The notes below the pieces were generated by a model, which made no database searches, was not told the DNA's origin, and was given only the letters and a program-made list of their open reading frames with translations. From NCBI RefSeq assembly GCF_026870175.2, contig NZ_CP113977.2, positions 3,224,001-3,288,000 on the forward strand: DNA of 64,000 nt. Reading direction: 5' to 3'. This stretch comes from Flavobacterium aestivum (GTDB taxonomy: Bacteria > Bacteroidota > Bacteroidia > Flavobacteriales > Flavobacteriaceae). Position numbers and translations under genes: made by a program. Positions 1 to 8,496 of this stretch are shown here, piece after piece; within the stretch, counting starts at the first letter, position 1; each line of letters opens with the position of its first letter.

Positions 1-396
1 AATGGTGCAACCATTGAAATCAATTATGGAAGTCCATCCGTAAGAGGAAGAAAAATTTGGGGAGAATTAGTTCCTTTCAACGATATCTGGCGTGCTGGTG
101 CCAATGAAGCTACCACATTTGAAACCAACAAGGACATTACGATTGAAGGTTCTAAATTGCCAGCAGGTAAATATTCTTTCTTTGTAATTCCAAATGAAAA
201 AGAATGTGTTGTCATTTTTAATAAAGAAGCTAAACAATGGGGAGCTTATAAATATAATCAAAAAAACGATCAGCTTCGTGTAACTGTTAAACCAACAAAA
301 TCTAAATCAATGACTGAAAAATTGATTTATGCAATAAATCCAAATAACGTGACTTTAAGTTGGGATTCTTGGAATATTGGTTTTAATGTAAAATAG
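1..396 (+). CDS. DUF2911 domain protein, 5' end cut by window
   Basis: The frame is open from base 1 to the TAG at 394-396, so the N-terminus lies outside the window; 131 residues are visible. The visible start (EINYGSPSVRGRKIWG), followed by PFNDIWRAGANEATTFE and LPAGKYSFFVIP, is the typical core of the DUF2911 family, secreted or periplasmic proteins common in Bacteroidota with no established biochemical role. A short internal TTG at 157 could open a smaller frame, but the family motif clearly extends upstream of it. A strong hairpin follows at 416-448. The family call is confident; the function is unknown. Confidence 0.8.
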   Translation, partial: NGATIEINYGSPSVRGRKIWGELVPFNDIWRAGANEATTFETNKDITIEGSKLPAGKYSFFVIPNEKECVVIFNKEAKQWGAYKYNQKNDQLRVTVKPTKSKSMTEKLIYAINPNNVTLSWDSWNIGFNVK

Positions 397-415
397 TTTT
401 GCATAAAGTTTTTTT

Positions 416-448
416 AAATCATCGCCGTTATGGCGATGATTTTTTTTT
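416..448 (+). terminator. Intrinsic terminator after the DUF2911 gene
   Basis: The 11-bp arms AAATCATCGCC (416-426) and GGCGATGATTT (432-442) enclose a 5-nt loop and run into eight or more T residues. It lies 20 nt after the stop codon. Confidence 0.85.
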
Positions 449-655
449 ATCTAATAAATGCGTTTAGAATTTTAAAATGAGTTTGTATCGTTTACTGAGA
501 ATCGCATAAAATTATTTTTTTTAAAACTTTTCGGAAATAAGCGACGTATGATACATCATTCATTTGAAATTTAAATAGATTGAATACTATAATGGTGTAG
601 GTTTTAGAAAACTCTATTTTACATAATATAAATTATAGTTCATTTTTATACTTTG

Positions 656-684
656 ATAAAATCACCTTGTTATGGTGATTTTAT
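656..684 (-). terminator. Probable terminator of the secreted protein gene
   Basis: The perfect 11-bp arms ATAAAATCACC (656-666) and GGTGATTTTAT (674-684) enclose a 7-nt loop, 17 nt past the stop of the minus-strand gene at 701. The U-rich part lies inside the stem, so termination efficiency is uncertain. Confidence 0.6.
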
Positions 685-700
685 AGAATTGACAAACTTA

Positions 701-1114
701 TTAGTATTTTTTTAGAAAGACAGATTTACCATTTAAAAAAACTTCAAATTGATTTTTGTCATCATAATAAATGGTTTTATAAACGTCTCCTTTAAAAAGA
801 GAAATTTCTCCATGAGACTTTCCATCAGTTTTCGTTGTGTAATCAAATACCATTCTTTTGTTATAAGGTCCAATTCCTAAATTATAAGAAATAAAATCAG
901 TTCCTTTTAAATCAAATTCTTGCTTAGAATCAATTAATTTTCCATCAGTATAAAAATTTGTTATTTGTTTCGTAAGAGGAATGTCTGGATAAAACTGATT
1001 AACTTTTTTAATAAATTCATACTGATCAATACTCACAGGCTCAATTTTGGAAGTAATCGTTTGTGAAAATGAAATTGTGCTTGCAAAAAGAAATAACATG
1101 ATACATTTTTTCAT
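701..1114 (-). CDS. Small secreted protein of unknown function
   Basis: The product has 137 residues. It starts with a Sec-type signal peptide (MKKCIMLFLFASTISFSQ, cleavage likely after the Q near residue 18, as is usual in Flavobacteriaceae). The mature part is hydrophilic, with no motif I recognise and no lipobox: the only early Cys, at residue 4, lies before the hydrophobic core. The C-terminal half is rich in Lys, Asp and Tyr and may be a small beta-rich envelope protein, but that is a guess from composition. It is transcribed alone and ends at the hairpin at 656-684. Confidence 0.55.
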   Translation of the reverse strand: MKKCIMLFLFASTISFSQTITSKIEPVSIDQYEFIKKVNQFYPDIPLTKQITNFYTDGKLIDSKQEFDLKGTDFISYNLGIGPYNKRMVFDYTTKTDGKSHGEISLFKGDVYKTIYYDDKNQFEVFLNGKSVFLKKY

Positions 1115-1217
1115 AATTTTTAATTTTAGTTAATATTCTGAATCTTATTTAAAATATTCATTTATAAATACTTGAATTTAAAAATCTTGTATAAACTTCT
1201 AAGGTACGAAATTTTGC

Positions 1218-2489
1218 TTATGCCTCATCTTTCTTTCTTTTCTCCGGTCTAATAATCATTCGTAATGATTGGTCTTTAGAAAAATAAGCAATCATCCAAT
1301 GGTAAAAAGTGTTTAATCTATTACGATAACTTATCAAGGACATTAGGTGCACAAATAACCAAATCATCCAAGCCGGAAATCCTTTGAAATGCATTTTTGG
1401 TTTTGGTAAATCAACAACCGCTTTCTTTTTCCCTATGATAGCCATAGAGCCTTTGTCATTGTATTTAAATGGTTTAAGTGGTTTATTTTGAACCATTGAT
1501 TTAAAATTCTCAGCCAAATTTAGCCCTTGCTGAATGGCCACTTGCGCTACTTGCGGATGTCCTCCAGGGAAATTTTCATCACTAAGTTGGATACAGGTAT
1601 CCCCAATAGCATAGATATTATCCGTAGCATTTACTTTATTGAATGCATCTGTAGCCATTCGTTTGCCTCGACCGTAACTTTCTGCTGGAATTCCTTCAAA
1701 TTCTTTTGCTGAAACTCCAGCTGCCCAGATTAAATTTTTGGTTTGTATGGTTTTTCCGTCTGCAAAATAAACGATATCGTCTTTATAATCGACCACTCGG
1801 GTGTTTAGTTTGACTATTACTCCAAGTTGAGTTATCGCTTCAAGAGTATCTACTTGTGATTCCTTACTCATTGGTGATAATAAGGCATCACCTCCATCAA
1901 CCAAATAAATATTGCTGACTGATGTTTGAAATTCCGGATATTCTTTGAGCAAAATATTTTTTCGCATTTCAGCAAACATTCCGGAAACTTCTACTCCTGT
2001 GGGACCACCTCCAACAATAACAATTGTCAAATGTTTTCTGCGCTCATGAATATCCTTACAAATAGCAGCTTTTTCCAGATTTTTTAATAATGCATTGCGC
2101 ATCTCAATGGCATCATTGAGTGTTTTCATCGGAATGGCATTTTTCTTGACATTTTCCATTCCAAAATAACTCGTTTCAGCTCCTGTTGCAAAAACTAAAT
2201 GATCGTAATGCAATTCGCCATTATTGAGGACAATTTTATTCTCCGCAGGAATTACTTTTTGCAATTCTCCCAAGCGAAATTGCAGATTCTTTTTGCCAAC
2301 AAAAAATTTTCTAAAAGGATAACTGATACTTGAAGGTTCTAAAAAGGCAGTTGCTACCTGATAAATCAGTGGTGGAAAGAAATTATAATTGTTTTTGTCT
2401 ACAAGGGTTACATGAATGTCTTTTTGGTTTGCTAGTTCTTTGGCTAAATTTATTCCTGCAAAACCTCCACCTATTATTACAATTTCCAT
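1218..2489 (-). CDS. ndh: Type II NADH dehydrogenase (NDH-2)
   Basis: The product has 423 residues, a normal length for NDH-2. This monotopic flavoenzyme transfers electrons from NADH to (mena)quinone without pumping protons. The FAD Rossmann motif GGGFAG is at residues 7-12. A second dinucleotide fold (IVIVGGGPTGVEVSG, about 155-169) binds NADH. The third FAD motif (IYAIGDTC) lies near residue 297, followed by a glutamine-rich AQVAIQQG stretch typical of the quinone-site helix. The C-terminus has a hydrophobic amphipathic segment (MIWLFVHLMSLISY) expected to dock on the inner membrane. It lies downstream of the DEAD-box gene but is separated from it by a strong terminator, so it is probably transcribed independently. 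Confidence 0.9.
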   Translation of the reverse strand: MEIVIIGGGFAGINLAKELANQKDIHVTLVDKNNYNFFPPLIYQVATAFLEPSSISYPFRKFFVGKKNLQFRLGELQKVIPAENKIVLNNGELHYDHLVFATGAETSYFGMENVKKNAIPMKTLNDAIEMRNALLKNLEKAAICKDIHERRKHLTIVIVGGGPTGVEVSGMFAEMRKNILLKEYPEFQTSVSNIYLVDGGDALLSPMSKESQVDTLEAITQLGVIVKLNTRVVDYKDDIVYFADGKTIQTKNLIWAAGVSAKEFEGIPAESYGRGKRMATDAFNKVNATDNIYAIGDTCIQLSDENFPGGHPQVAQVAIQQGLNLAENFKSMVQNKPLKPFKYNDKGSMAIIGKKKAVVDLPKPKMHFKGFPAWMIWLFVHLMSLISYRNRLNTFYHWMIAYFSKDQSLRMIIRPEKRKKDEA

Positions 2490-2510
2490 ATTGTTTTTTT
2501 ATGATAGTAT

Positions 2511-2553
2511 TAAAAAAATAACATCCATAAATATACGCTATTTATGGATGTTA
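2511..2553 (-). terminator. Intrinsic terminator of the DEAD-box helicase gene
   Basis: A 15-bp perfect stem (2519-2533 with 2539-2553) has a 5-nt loop. On the minus strand a run of seven T residues follows at 2512-2518. It lies 33 nt past the helicase stop codon. Confidence 0.88.
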
Positions 2554-2586
2554 TAAAATTTAGAATATTAAAAAACTTATAAATAA

Positions 2587-3921
2587 TTAGTTCCTTTTTT
2601 GCTTTTTAACGGGTTTCTCTAATTCAATTTTGTTTTGCAACAAATAATTAGCCAACAATTTTTCAATCAATTCATCTTTAGTCAGATGATGAAAAATGGT
2701 TTTTATTTTTGTCTTCAATTCGGCATCAACATCATGATTTGGTTTGGTTTTGAAGATTTGTTTTGCCCATAAAAGTGTATTATTTTCTTCAATACTCGCT
2801 ACAGACGGCTTCTTGTATTCAGAAAATTGAATACCCAATTCTCTTTCGAAATCAACAATTTCATTAGCTTCCTCAGGTTGTAAAACAGTCAAAGAAAGTC
2901 CTTTGGCACCTGCTCTAGCTGTTCTTCCGCTACGGTGAACATAGACTTCATAAACATCTGGCAAATGGTAATTTACCACATAAGAAATCTCTTTAACATC
3001 TATTCCTCTTGCTGCCAAATCTGTCGCTACTAGAATATTGATGTGTCCTTCGCGAAATTGCTCCATGATTCTATCACGGATTCCTTGTGACAAACTTCCG
3101 TGTAATGCCCCTGATGAAAATCTATTGATGGCCAGATTTTTGGCTAACTTATTGACAGCTGCTTTGGTTTTACAAAAAATAATGCCACGTTCCCCTTCTT
3201 TTGTATTTAGGAAATGCATTAATACATCTAGTTTTTCAATAGGATCTACTACAATATAGTTGTGATCTATCCCTTGATTACCTGCTGTTTCCATGTTTGC
3301 GCTTACCTGAACTACATTCTTATTAAGGTAATTTTGGATTAATTGCTTAATGGTTCCTGGCATTGTAGCCGAAAACAAAAAGGTTCTATAGTTTTTAGGA
3401 AATTCGGTAATAATTTCGTCTAAAGCATCTTTAAGAATAGCCACCATTTCATCGGCTTCATCGAGAACTAAAAATTTAGTTTCTTTTAAGCTAATTGCTT
3501 TGCGTTGTACTAAATCGATCAAACGACCTGGTGTTGCCACTACAATGTGGGTTGGTTCTGTTAATCGTTCTATTTGTGGCTTAATTGGAATTCCTCCACA
3601 AATGGCCGCTATAGAAACATCTGGAAGATATTTAGCATAGCTTTCCAGATTATTGAAAATTTGTTGACCCAATTCTCTTGTAGGCACTAGAATTACGGCT
3701 TGTACAGCTGCAACTTCAGTGTCTATCAATTGTAATAATGGCAATCCAAAAGCAGCGGTTTTTCCCGTACCTGTCTTGGCAAGTCCCACAATATCTGTGT
3801 TATTTGACAAAAGTAACGGAATGGTTTTTTGCTGAATTTCTGTTGGATTTACAATTCCCATTTCGGTAATCGCTTTTAGTATATCTTTTGAAATTCCTAA
3901 ATCTGAGAATTGTTTTGACAT
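2587..3921 (-). CDS. DEAD-box ATP-dependent RNA helicase
   Basis: The product has 444 residues and the full set of DEAD-box motifs: a Q-motif (FSDLGI...PTEIQQKTIP) at the N-terminus, Walker A AKTGTGKT near residue 48, PTREL, TPGR, DEAD near 153, SAT near 185, and the C-terminal ARGID and HRSGRTARAG motifs. Such proteins unwind short RNA duplexes in ribosome assembly, mRNA turnover or cold adaptation. The tail after about residue 370 ends in a lysine-rich basic stretch that could bind RNA; I cannot confirm a DbpA-type RNA-binding domain. A TAnnTTTG box (3986-3993) and a repeat-like hairpin (3951-3976) lie in the upstream leader. Confidence 0.9.
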   Translation of the reverse strand: MSKQFSDLGISKDILKAITEMGIVNPTEIQQKTIPLLLSNNTDIVGLAKTGTGKTAAFGLPLLQLIDTEVAAVQAVILVPTRELGQQIFNNLESYAKYLPDVSIAAICGGIPIKPQIERLTEPTHIVVATPGRLIDLVQRKAISLKETKFLVLDEADEMVAILKDALDEIITEFPKNYRTFLFSATMPGTIKQLIQNYLNKNVVQVSANMETAGNQGIDHNYIVVDPIEKLDVLMHFLNTKEGERGIIFCKTKAAVNKLAKNLAINRFSSGALHGSLSQGIRDRIMEQFREGHINILVATDLAARGIDVKEISYVVNYHLPDVYEVYVHRSGRTARAGAKGLSLTVLQPEEANEIVDFERELGIQFSEYKKPSVASIEENNTLLWAKQIFKTKPNHDVDAELKTKIKTIFHHLTKDELIEKLLANYLLQNKIELEKPVKKQKRN

Positions 3922-3950
3922 TTTTTCTGTTTTTTTATTTTATAAAATTG

Positions 3951-3976
3951 TAGAGACGCACAGCAGTGCGTCTCTA
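3951..3976. repeat. GAGACGCAC palindrome in the helicase leader
   Basis: TAGAGACGCAC (3951-3961), AGCA, GTGCGTCTCTA (3966-3976) is a perfect 11-bp inverted repeat with a 4-nt loop. No T-run follows on either strand, so it is not a simple terminator. It lies between the proposed promoter and the start codon of the DEAD-box gene, so it would be in the 5' UTR. Similar GAGACGC-type palindromes are, from memory, dispersed repeats in several bacterial phyla. Confidence 0.7.
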
Positions 3977-3985
3977 TTGGATATG

Positions 3986-3993
3986 CAAAATTA
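3986..3993 (-). promoter_or_regulatory. TAATTTTG -7 box of the DEAD-box gene
   Basis: On the minus strand TAATTTTG matches the Bacteroidota TAnnTTTG -7 element. It abuts the stop codon of the upstream helicase gene (3994-3996). Transcription would start near 3979, just before the palindrome. Confidence 0.45.
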
Positions 3994-5532
3994 TTAATCC
4001 AGTTCGTTCATAACTTTCTCTCGGTATTTTTTACCTATCAATAAAAGAAGTCTCTGTTTATAATCATCTAACAGCCATTCTCTATAATTTTTGCTACATT
4101 GGCTAAGACATTTTGAGAAGCGCTTAACACGGTCTTCAATATCAGCTTCCAATTCTTTTGAAAGTGCTTTGGCTTCCTGTAATTCTTCAGTATTATCCAC
4201 ACACATCGCGGCATGTTGATCAATTGATTTATCCAAAACCACTTTAGATCTTAAGTTTTGAGCGATTGCTAGTTTGTGTTCTTCATCAACATCAAAAGTA
4301 ACATCGGCTGTTTTGCTGAATTTTGCGCGTAAATCTGCAGGCATCGAATATTTGAAATGCATTTCAATTTCGTTGTCATCACGTAGATTTTCTAAATAAA
4401 ATTCGGGCGATTTAAAAATATGCTGCCAGTTTACCGGATCACTCCACAATCCAAAACGAGCGGCATTATTACCCAAATCAATTACCGAAAATTCATCTTT
4501 TCCAGGTAATTTTCTAGAACCACGACCAATCATTTGGAAATACAATGTCAATGATTTTGTTGCTCTGTTTAATATAATGGTTTCTACTGTTGGCTCATCA
4601 AATCCAGTGGTAAGGATACCTACAGAAGTTAGAATCGCATCTGGAGTGTGCTTAAACCAATGCAGGATTTCTTTTCGTTCCTCATTACTACTGGTGTTGT
4701 CAAGGTGGCGTATGCCATAGCCTGCTTCCCTGAAAGTTTCATATACATAAAGAGAAGTGTTGATTCCGTTGTTAAAAATCAAGGTTTTCTTGCCCAATGA
4801 TTTTTCGGTATAGGCATGCAATAATTTTTCCTGCATGGCCATATTGGTATATAAATCATCCGAAGATTTTACGGTGTAATCTCCATTGATTCCTACTTTT
4901 AATGATGTTAACCCAACATCGTAGCTATAGGTAATTGCTCTTGCCAAGAAACCGTTTTCTATTAATGAATTAATGGTGTCTCCCACAATTAGTTCATTAT
5001 AGCTTTGGTGCATTGGTAATTTTATATTGGAGCTTAAAGGCGTAGCTGTTACTCCAAGAATGAATGCATTTTTGAAAGATTTCAATAATTTTCGGAAGGA
5101 ATTATAATGTGCCTCATCGATAATTACTAAACCAATATTGTCTAAATGCAATTTTTCGTCATTGATACGATTTTTCAAAGTTTCGACCATGGCCACAAAA
5201 CAAGAATATTCGTTTTGGTCTGGAAGTTCTTTTACTTTACTGTTTATGATTTTATTTTTTACGTCAAAACCTTTTAACATTTTTGAAGTTTGCTTACACA
5301 ACTCTATACGGTGTGTTAGCACAACAACTTTTTTATTGTGTTGAGATAAATAGCGACGAACGATTTCAGAAAAAATTACTGTTTTTCCTCCGCCGGTTGG
5401 CAATTGATATAATAAATGGTGTTGTGGCGGAGCATTATCTATACGCTCAAAAATGGCGTCAATATCTCCTTGTTGGTAAGCGTAAAGTTCTTTTCTGCTT
5501 TCAATTTCAATTTCTAAAGTGTCCTGATGCAT
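3994..5532 (-). CDS. Superfamily II DEAD/DEAH-box helicase (SSL2/RadD-like)
   Basis: The product has 512 residues. The helicase core includes Walker A (LPTGGGKTVIFSEI, about 44-57), DEAH in VIIDEAHYNSF near residue 139, GVTATP (motif III), and the C-terminal motifs LTTGFDEP and QMIGRGSRKLPG (motif VI). This is the compact SSL2-like architecture seen in RadD-type helicases, which act in DNA repair or restart. The last 130 residues (rich in Lys, Glu and Leu, with two Cys near CVD and CLSQCSKN) are not a domain I recognise. The exact role is not known. Confidence 0.8.
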   Translation of the reverse strand: MHQDTLEIEIESRKELYAYQQGDIDAIFERIDNAPPQHHLLYQLPTGGGKTVIFSEIVRRYLSQHNKKVVVLTHRIELCKQTSKMLKGFDVKNKIINSKVKELPDQNEYSCFVAMVETLKNRINDEKLHLDNIGLVIIDEAHYNSFRKLLKSFKNAFILGVTATPLSSNIKLPMHQSYNELIVGDTINSLIENGFLARAITYSYDVGLTSLKVGINGDYTVKSSDDLYTNMAMQEKLLHAYTEKSLGKKTLIFNNGINTSLYVYETFREAGYGIRHLDNTSSNEERKEILHWFKHTPDAILTSVGILTTGFDEPTVETIILNRATKSLTLYFQMIGRGSRKLPGKDEFSVIDLGNNAARFGLWSDPVNWQHIFKSPEFYLENLRDDNEIEMHFKYSMPADLRAKFSKTADVTFDVDEEHKLAIAQNLRSKVVLDKSIDQHAAMCVDNTEELQEAKALSKELEADIEDRVKRFSKCLSQCSKNYREWLLDDYKQRLLLLIGKKYREKVMNELD

Positions 5533-5552
5533 TATTTTTTATTGGATTTTTG

Positions 5553-5560
5553 CAAAAATA
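5553..5560 (-). promoter_or_regulatory. TATTTTTG -7 box upstream of the SSL2-like helicase
   Basis: TATTTTTG on the minus strand, 20 nt upstream of the ATG, fits TAnnTTTG. No clear TTG -33 element was seen. Confidence 0.5.
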
Positions 5561-5644
5561 CGCCTAAAAAACAGTTATTCTACTAAAATTTAATTAAAAA
5601 TTATAGGGCGGATTAAATAATATTAATTTAGAGGATATTACCTA

Positions 5645-6175
5645 CTAATAAAATTGTTCTATAATTCTTTTAAAATCAGGTTCGTTATACCATTTTTGTT
5701 CTGAAGCACGATGATGAATCTCTTTGATTCGAGTTTTAAATTCCGCTATTATTCCATTCGAAATAATAAAATTTATTCCCTGTTCAAAGGAATTGAACAT
5801 ACTTTTATAGAATAATTCCTGCTTTATTGTATTCTCTGCAGAAAAAGCTTGAGCAATTTCTATATTATAAAGCATTACATCTGCAATCACAAATGGATCT
5901 ACTCCCAATTGTATAAAGTGTTTGATGTATTTTTGAGCTACAGAACGTCTCATCTTTGCTTTTTTTCTCTTTCCTGTCGTCTTAACAGGGAAATATTCAT
6001 TAGAGATTTTGAGCTTACATTCCTGTAACAGTGTTTCTTCTTTTGGATTAAATACAAAATTATAGTACACTTTTACCGGACTGAATTTTTCATACAATTC
6101 GAGGATTTGTTCCTCTAATTGTTCTTTATTGAGTTCGTTTAAATATTTTTTTAAATCTCGCTTGCTCATTTTCAA
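5645..6175 (-). CDS. DUF6155-like conserved protein
   Basis: The product has 176 residues and no signal peptide. It starts with a highly charged helix (MKMSKRDLKKYLNELNKEQLEEQILELYEKF) followed by VKVYYNFVFNP, which I recognise as the conserved start of a Bacteroidota family that I believe is DUF6155. A very basic segment (KTTGKRKKAKMRRS, near 65-78) sits in the middle, and the rest appears helical. No catalytic motif is visible. The ATG at 6169 is an alternative start two codons in. It is a cytosolic protein of unknown role. Confidence 0.6.
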   Translation of the reverse strand: MKMSKRDLKKYLNELNKEQLEEQILELYEKFSPVKVYYNFVFNPKEETLLQECKLKISNEYFPVKTTGKRKKAKMRRSVAQKYIKHFIQLGVDPFVIADVMLYNIEIAQAFSAENTIKQELFYKSMFNSFEQGINFIISNGIIAEFKTRIKEIHHRASEQKWYNEPDFKRIIEQFY

Positions 6176-6357
6176 AGTTTAAGAATACAAAAGTAATTTA
6201 CTTTGGCATTGAATACTGCAATAATCAATGTTATTACTTAATTTTGTTTTTTTATTTTAGGGATTTAGTGTTACAAATGATTTAATTTCTAGTTTAGTAC
6301 TTAATTCTTTTTATATCACTCTTACCACTTAATAATTAAACACTTAATTTACTCCTT

Positions 6358-6633
6358 ATGCTCAAGATTTTTAAGATTACCGCTATTCTGGAAGGAATTT
6401 CTTATTTAGTTTTATTTTCGAATATGCTTTTTATTAAACCAACTCACATTGACTTATACAAAACATTACTGTACCCAATCGGGATGAGTCATGGTGTATT
6501 ATTTATTGGTTATGTTTTATTGGCTTTTTTATTAAAAAGTGCTCAAAACTGGGATTTTAAAAATTTCAGCTTTATACTAATTGCTTCACTATTGCCGTTT
6601 GGTACTTTTTATGTCGAAAAAAAATATTTGTAA
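6358..6633 (+). CDS. DUF3817 small integral membrane protein
   Basis: The product has 91 residues and three hydrophobic segments (about 8-27, 38-60 and 70-86). The opening FKITAILEGISYLVLF and the central YPIGMSHGVLFIGYVLL motif (Gly-Met-x-His-Gly) are characteristic of the DUF3817 family, a small inner-membrane domain of unknown function. It is the first gene of a plus-strand group with the MscS channel 61 nt downstream. Confidence 0.75.
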   Translation: MLKIFKITAILEGISYLVLFSNMLFIKPTHIDLYKTLLYPIGMSHGVLFIGYVLLAFLLKSAQNWDFKNFSFILIASLLPFGTFYVEKKYL

Positions 6634-6694
6634 TTAAGCTGCAAAGATTTCGATTTAGAATTAATCCCAAAATAGTCATAAATACTTGTAAAGC

Positions 6695-7951
6695 ATGAAT
6701 AAACTCATTCATCTCATTTTTAGTTTCCTCTACCCTATCTTCAGAAATTGGGGTTTGAGCCGAAATTTTTCGACTTATTTGAGTTTATTCTTCAATATAA
6801 TTGTACTCTGCTTTTTGGCATACGGTATATATATAGTGTCCCGATTTGTATTGGTTACTATAATGGCTGTTGTTGCACAGCGAACGAAAACTAAGTTTGA
6901 TGATTTGTTGGTAACCAATAAAACGGCCAAATACATTGCTTACTTGGTTCCGTTATTTTTTGTATTCAAGTCAGTTCCAGTAATTTTGGATAAGTTTGAA
7001 TACTGGGAAGACTTTTTCGGAAAATTAGTTGGTATCTATATCATTCTTTTGCTTTTATGGATCATCCGAACCATTTTTAATTCCTTACGTGACTACCTAA
7101 AACTGATTCCCAGATACAGCGACAAACCAATAGATAGCTTTATTCAGGTTATCATGATTGTGCTGTGGATGTTTGGAATTGCTCTGATCATCTCAAAATT
7201 ATTTGATATTGACCAAAAGGAATTATTAACTATTCTTGGAGCAGTTTCAGCAGTAATAATTTTGATTTTTAGAGATACCATTTTAGGTTTTGTGGCAAGT
7301 GTACAAGTAGCAATAAATGACATGGTACGTATAGGCGACTGGATTACAATGGATCGTTACGGTGCCGATGGTGATGTAATCGAAATTAATCTGGCAACCG
7401 TAAAAGTTCGAAATTTTGACAATACTACCACAACTATTCCAACCTATAGTTTAAGTTCAGATTCGTTTCAAAACTGGAGAGGAATGCTTAACTCAGACGG
7501 TAGACGTATCAAAAGACATATAATCATCAAAGCCAGTAGTATCCGTTTTATGCAAGATCAAGAACTCATAAATTTAAAAAGAATTGATCTTTTGAGCGCT
7601 TATATTGATACTCGAAAAGCTGAAGTGGACAATTACAATCGAAATCATAAAATTGATAAAGGCATAGCCATAAATGGTCGAAACTTGACTAATTTAGGTT
7701 TATTCCGAAAATATATTACGCAATATCTGCAACAATATCCAGGTTTGAATAAAGATATGCTAATGCTTTGCAGACAATTGCAGCCCACTCCATATGGTGT
7801 TCCGCTTGAAGTGTATGCTTTTTCTAAAGACAAACGTTTTGAAAATTATGAATATATTATGTCTGATATATTCGATCATATTTTTGCTTCTGTTCCCTAT
7901 TTTGATTTAGAAATTTTCGTAATGCCGACAGAAAATATTGTAAAGCCTTAA
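6695..7951 (+). CDS. MscS-family mechanosensitive channel (YbdG-like)
   Basis: The product has 418 residues, close to E. coli YbdG (about 415) in length and layout. Several N-terminal membrane helices (about 30-55, 75-95, 110-125, 150-170) lead to the pore-lining TM3 and beta domain near 180-260: ELLTILGAVSAVIILIFRDTILGFVASVQVAINDMVRIGDWI, then GDVIEINLATVKVRNFDNTTTTIP. The last 150 residues form the cytoplasmic alpha/beta region. These channels open under membrane tension and release osmolytes on hypo-osmotic shock. The ACT-domain gene follows after 4 nt, so the two are almost certainly cotranscribed. Confidence 0.88.
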   Translation: MNKLIHLIFSFLYPIFRNWGLSRNFSTYLSLFFNIIVLCFLAYGIYIVSRFVLVTIMAVVAQRTKTKFDDLLVTNKTAKYIAYLVPLFFVFKSVPVILDKFEYWEDFFGKLVGIYIILLLLWIIRTIFNSLRDYLKLIPRYSDKPIDSFIQVIMIVLWMFGIALIISKLFDIDQKELLTILGAVSAVIILIFRDTILGFVASVQVAINDMVRIGDWITMDRYGADGDVIEINLATVKVRNFDNTTTTIPTYSLSSDSFQNWRGMLNSDGRRIKRHIIIKASSIRFMQDQELINLKRIDLLSAYIDTRKAEVDNYNRNHKIDKGIAINGRNLTNLGLFRKYITQYLQQYPGLNKDMLMLCRQLQPTPYGVPLEVYAFSKDKRFENYEYIMSDIFDHIFASVPYFDLEIFVMPTENIVKP

Positions 7952-7955
7952 ATTT

Positions 7956-8360
7956 ATGGAAGGAGAAAAGAATTTAGAAAAGTTGCTTAAATCAATGAGA
8001 CCTTACCACAACGAAGGAGATTATGTTTTTTGTTTGGTAAATGACTTAACCACTTTTGAAAGTAATACTATTGTTATGCTTTTCAGAGAAACTGAAGGTT
8101 TTACTGTTATACTCAAAAAAGAATTGGCAGACAGTCTTAAACTGGAATATTCTTTTGTAGCCTCTTGGATTACTCTTACTGTACATTCATCACTTGAAGC
8201 AGTTGGATTAACAGCAGCATTTTCTAAAGCTTTATCTCAGGAAGGGATTAGTTGTAATGTTGTGGCGGCATTTTACCATGATCATATTTTTGTAGGCAAA
8301 AAAGACACCGATAAGGCTATGGAAATTCTTAATCGCTTTTCAGATACAACAGTTTTATAA
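7956..8360 (+). CDS. ACT domain-containing protein
   Basis: The product has 134 residues and consists of a paired ACT-like fold. The N-terminal half has the GDYVFCLVND motif, and the C-terminal half reads WITLTVHSSLEAVGLTAAFSKALSQEGISCNVVAAFYHDHIFVGKKD, the pattern of the small stand-alone ACT proteins (COG3602). ACT domains bind amino acids or other small ligands, but the ligand here is unknown. It starts 4 nt after the MscS channel stop, which suggests translational coupling and perhaps a shared response to osmotic or amino-acid status; that link is inference. Confidence 0.75.
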   Translation: MEGEKNLEKLLKSMRPYHNEGDYVFCLVNDLTTFESNTIVMLFRETEGFTVILKKELADSLKLEYSFVASWITLTVHSSLEAVGLTAAFSKALSQEGISCNVVAAFYHDHIFVGKKDTDKAMEILNRFSDTTVL

Positions 8361-8399
8361 ATATTTAGTCATTCTACATAAATCTCGTATTTTTAAAAA

Positions 8400-8440
8400 A
8401 AACCATATACAATCTTATAGACTGCATATGGATTTCTTTC
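8400..8440. terminator. Weak bidirectional hairpin between converging genes
   Basis: CCATAT (8403-8408) pairs with ATATGG (8426-8431), flanked by A-rich sequence on the left and a T-rich run on the right. It lies between two converging genes. The stem is short. Confidence 0.35.
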
Positions 8441-8455
8441 AATGATTGTTTGTAT

Positions 8456-8496
8456 AATCTTAGCTACTCAGAACTTAGCGCCTTAGCAACTCATTT
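8456..8496. repeat. CTTAG/CTCAG word repeat, copy 1
   Basis: The words CTTAG, CTACTCAG, AACTTAG, CCTTAG and CAACTCA occur in direct succession. Similar strings occur near 27745, 46473, 47465 and 63650, always between genes. Confidence 0.5.

Larger units (their letters stand above)
397..700. other. Intergenic region, 304 nt, two hairpins and no gene
   Basis: Apart from the terminator at 416-448 and the hairpin at 656-684, this spacer is AT-rich and contains no ORF with a recognisable product. The two flanking genes converge here. Confidence 0.6.

Noticed and set aside
5283..5567. 94-codon plus-strand ORF at the start of the SSL2-like helicase
   Set aside because: Antisense to the Walker A region and overlaps the helicase promoter; composition is not protein-like.
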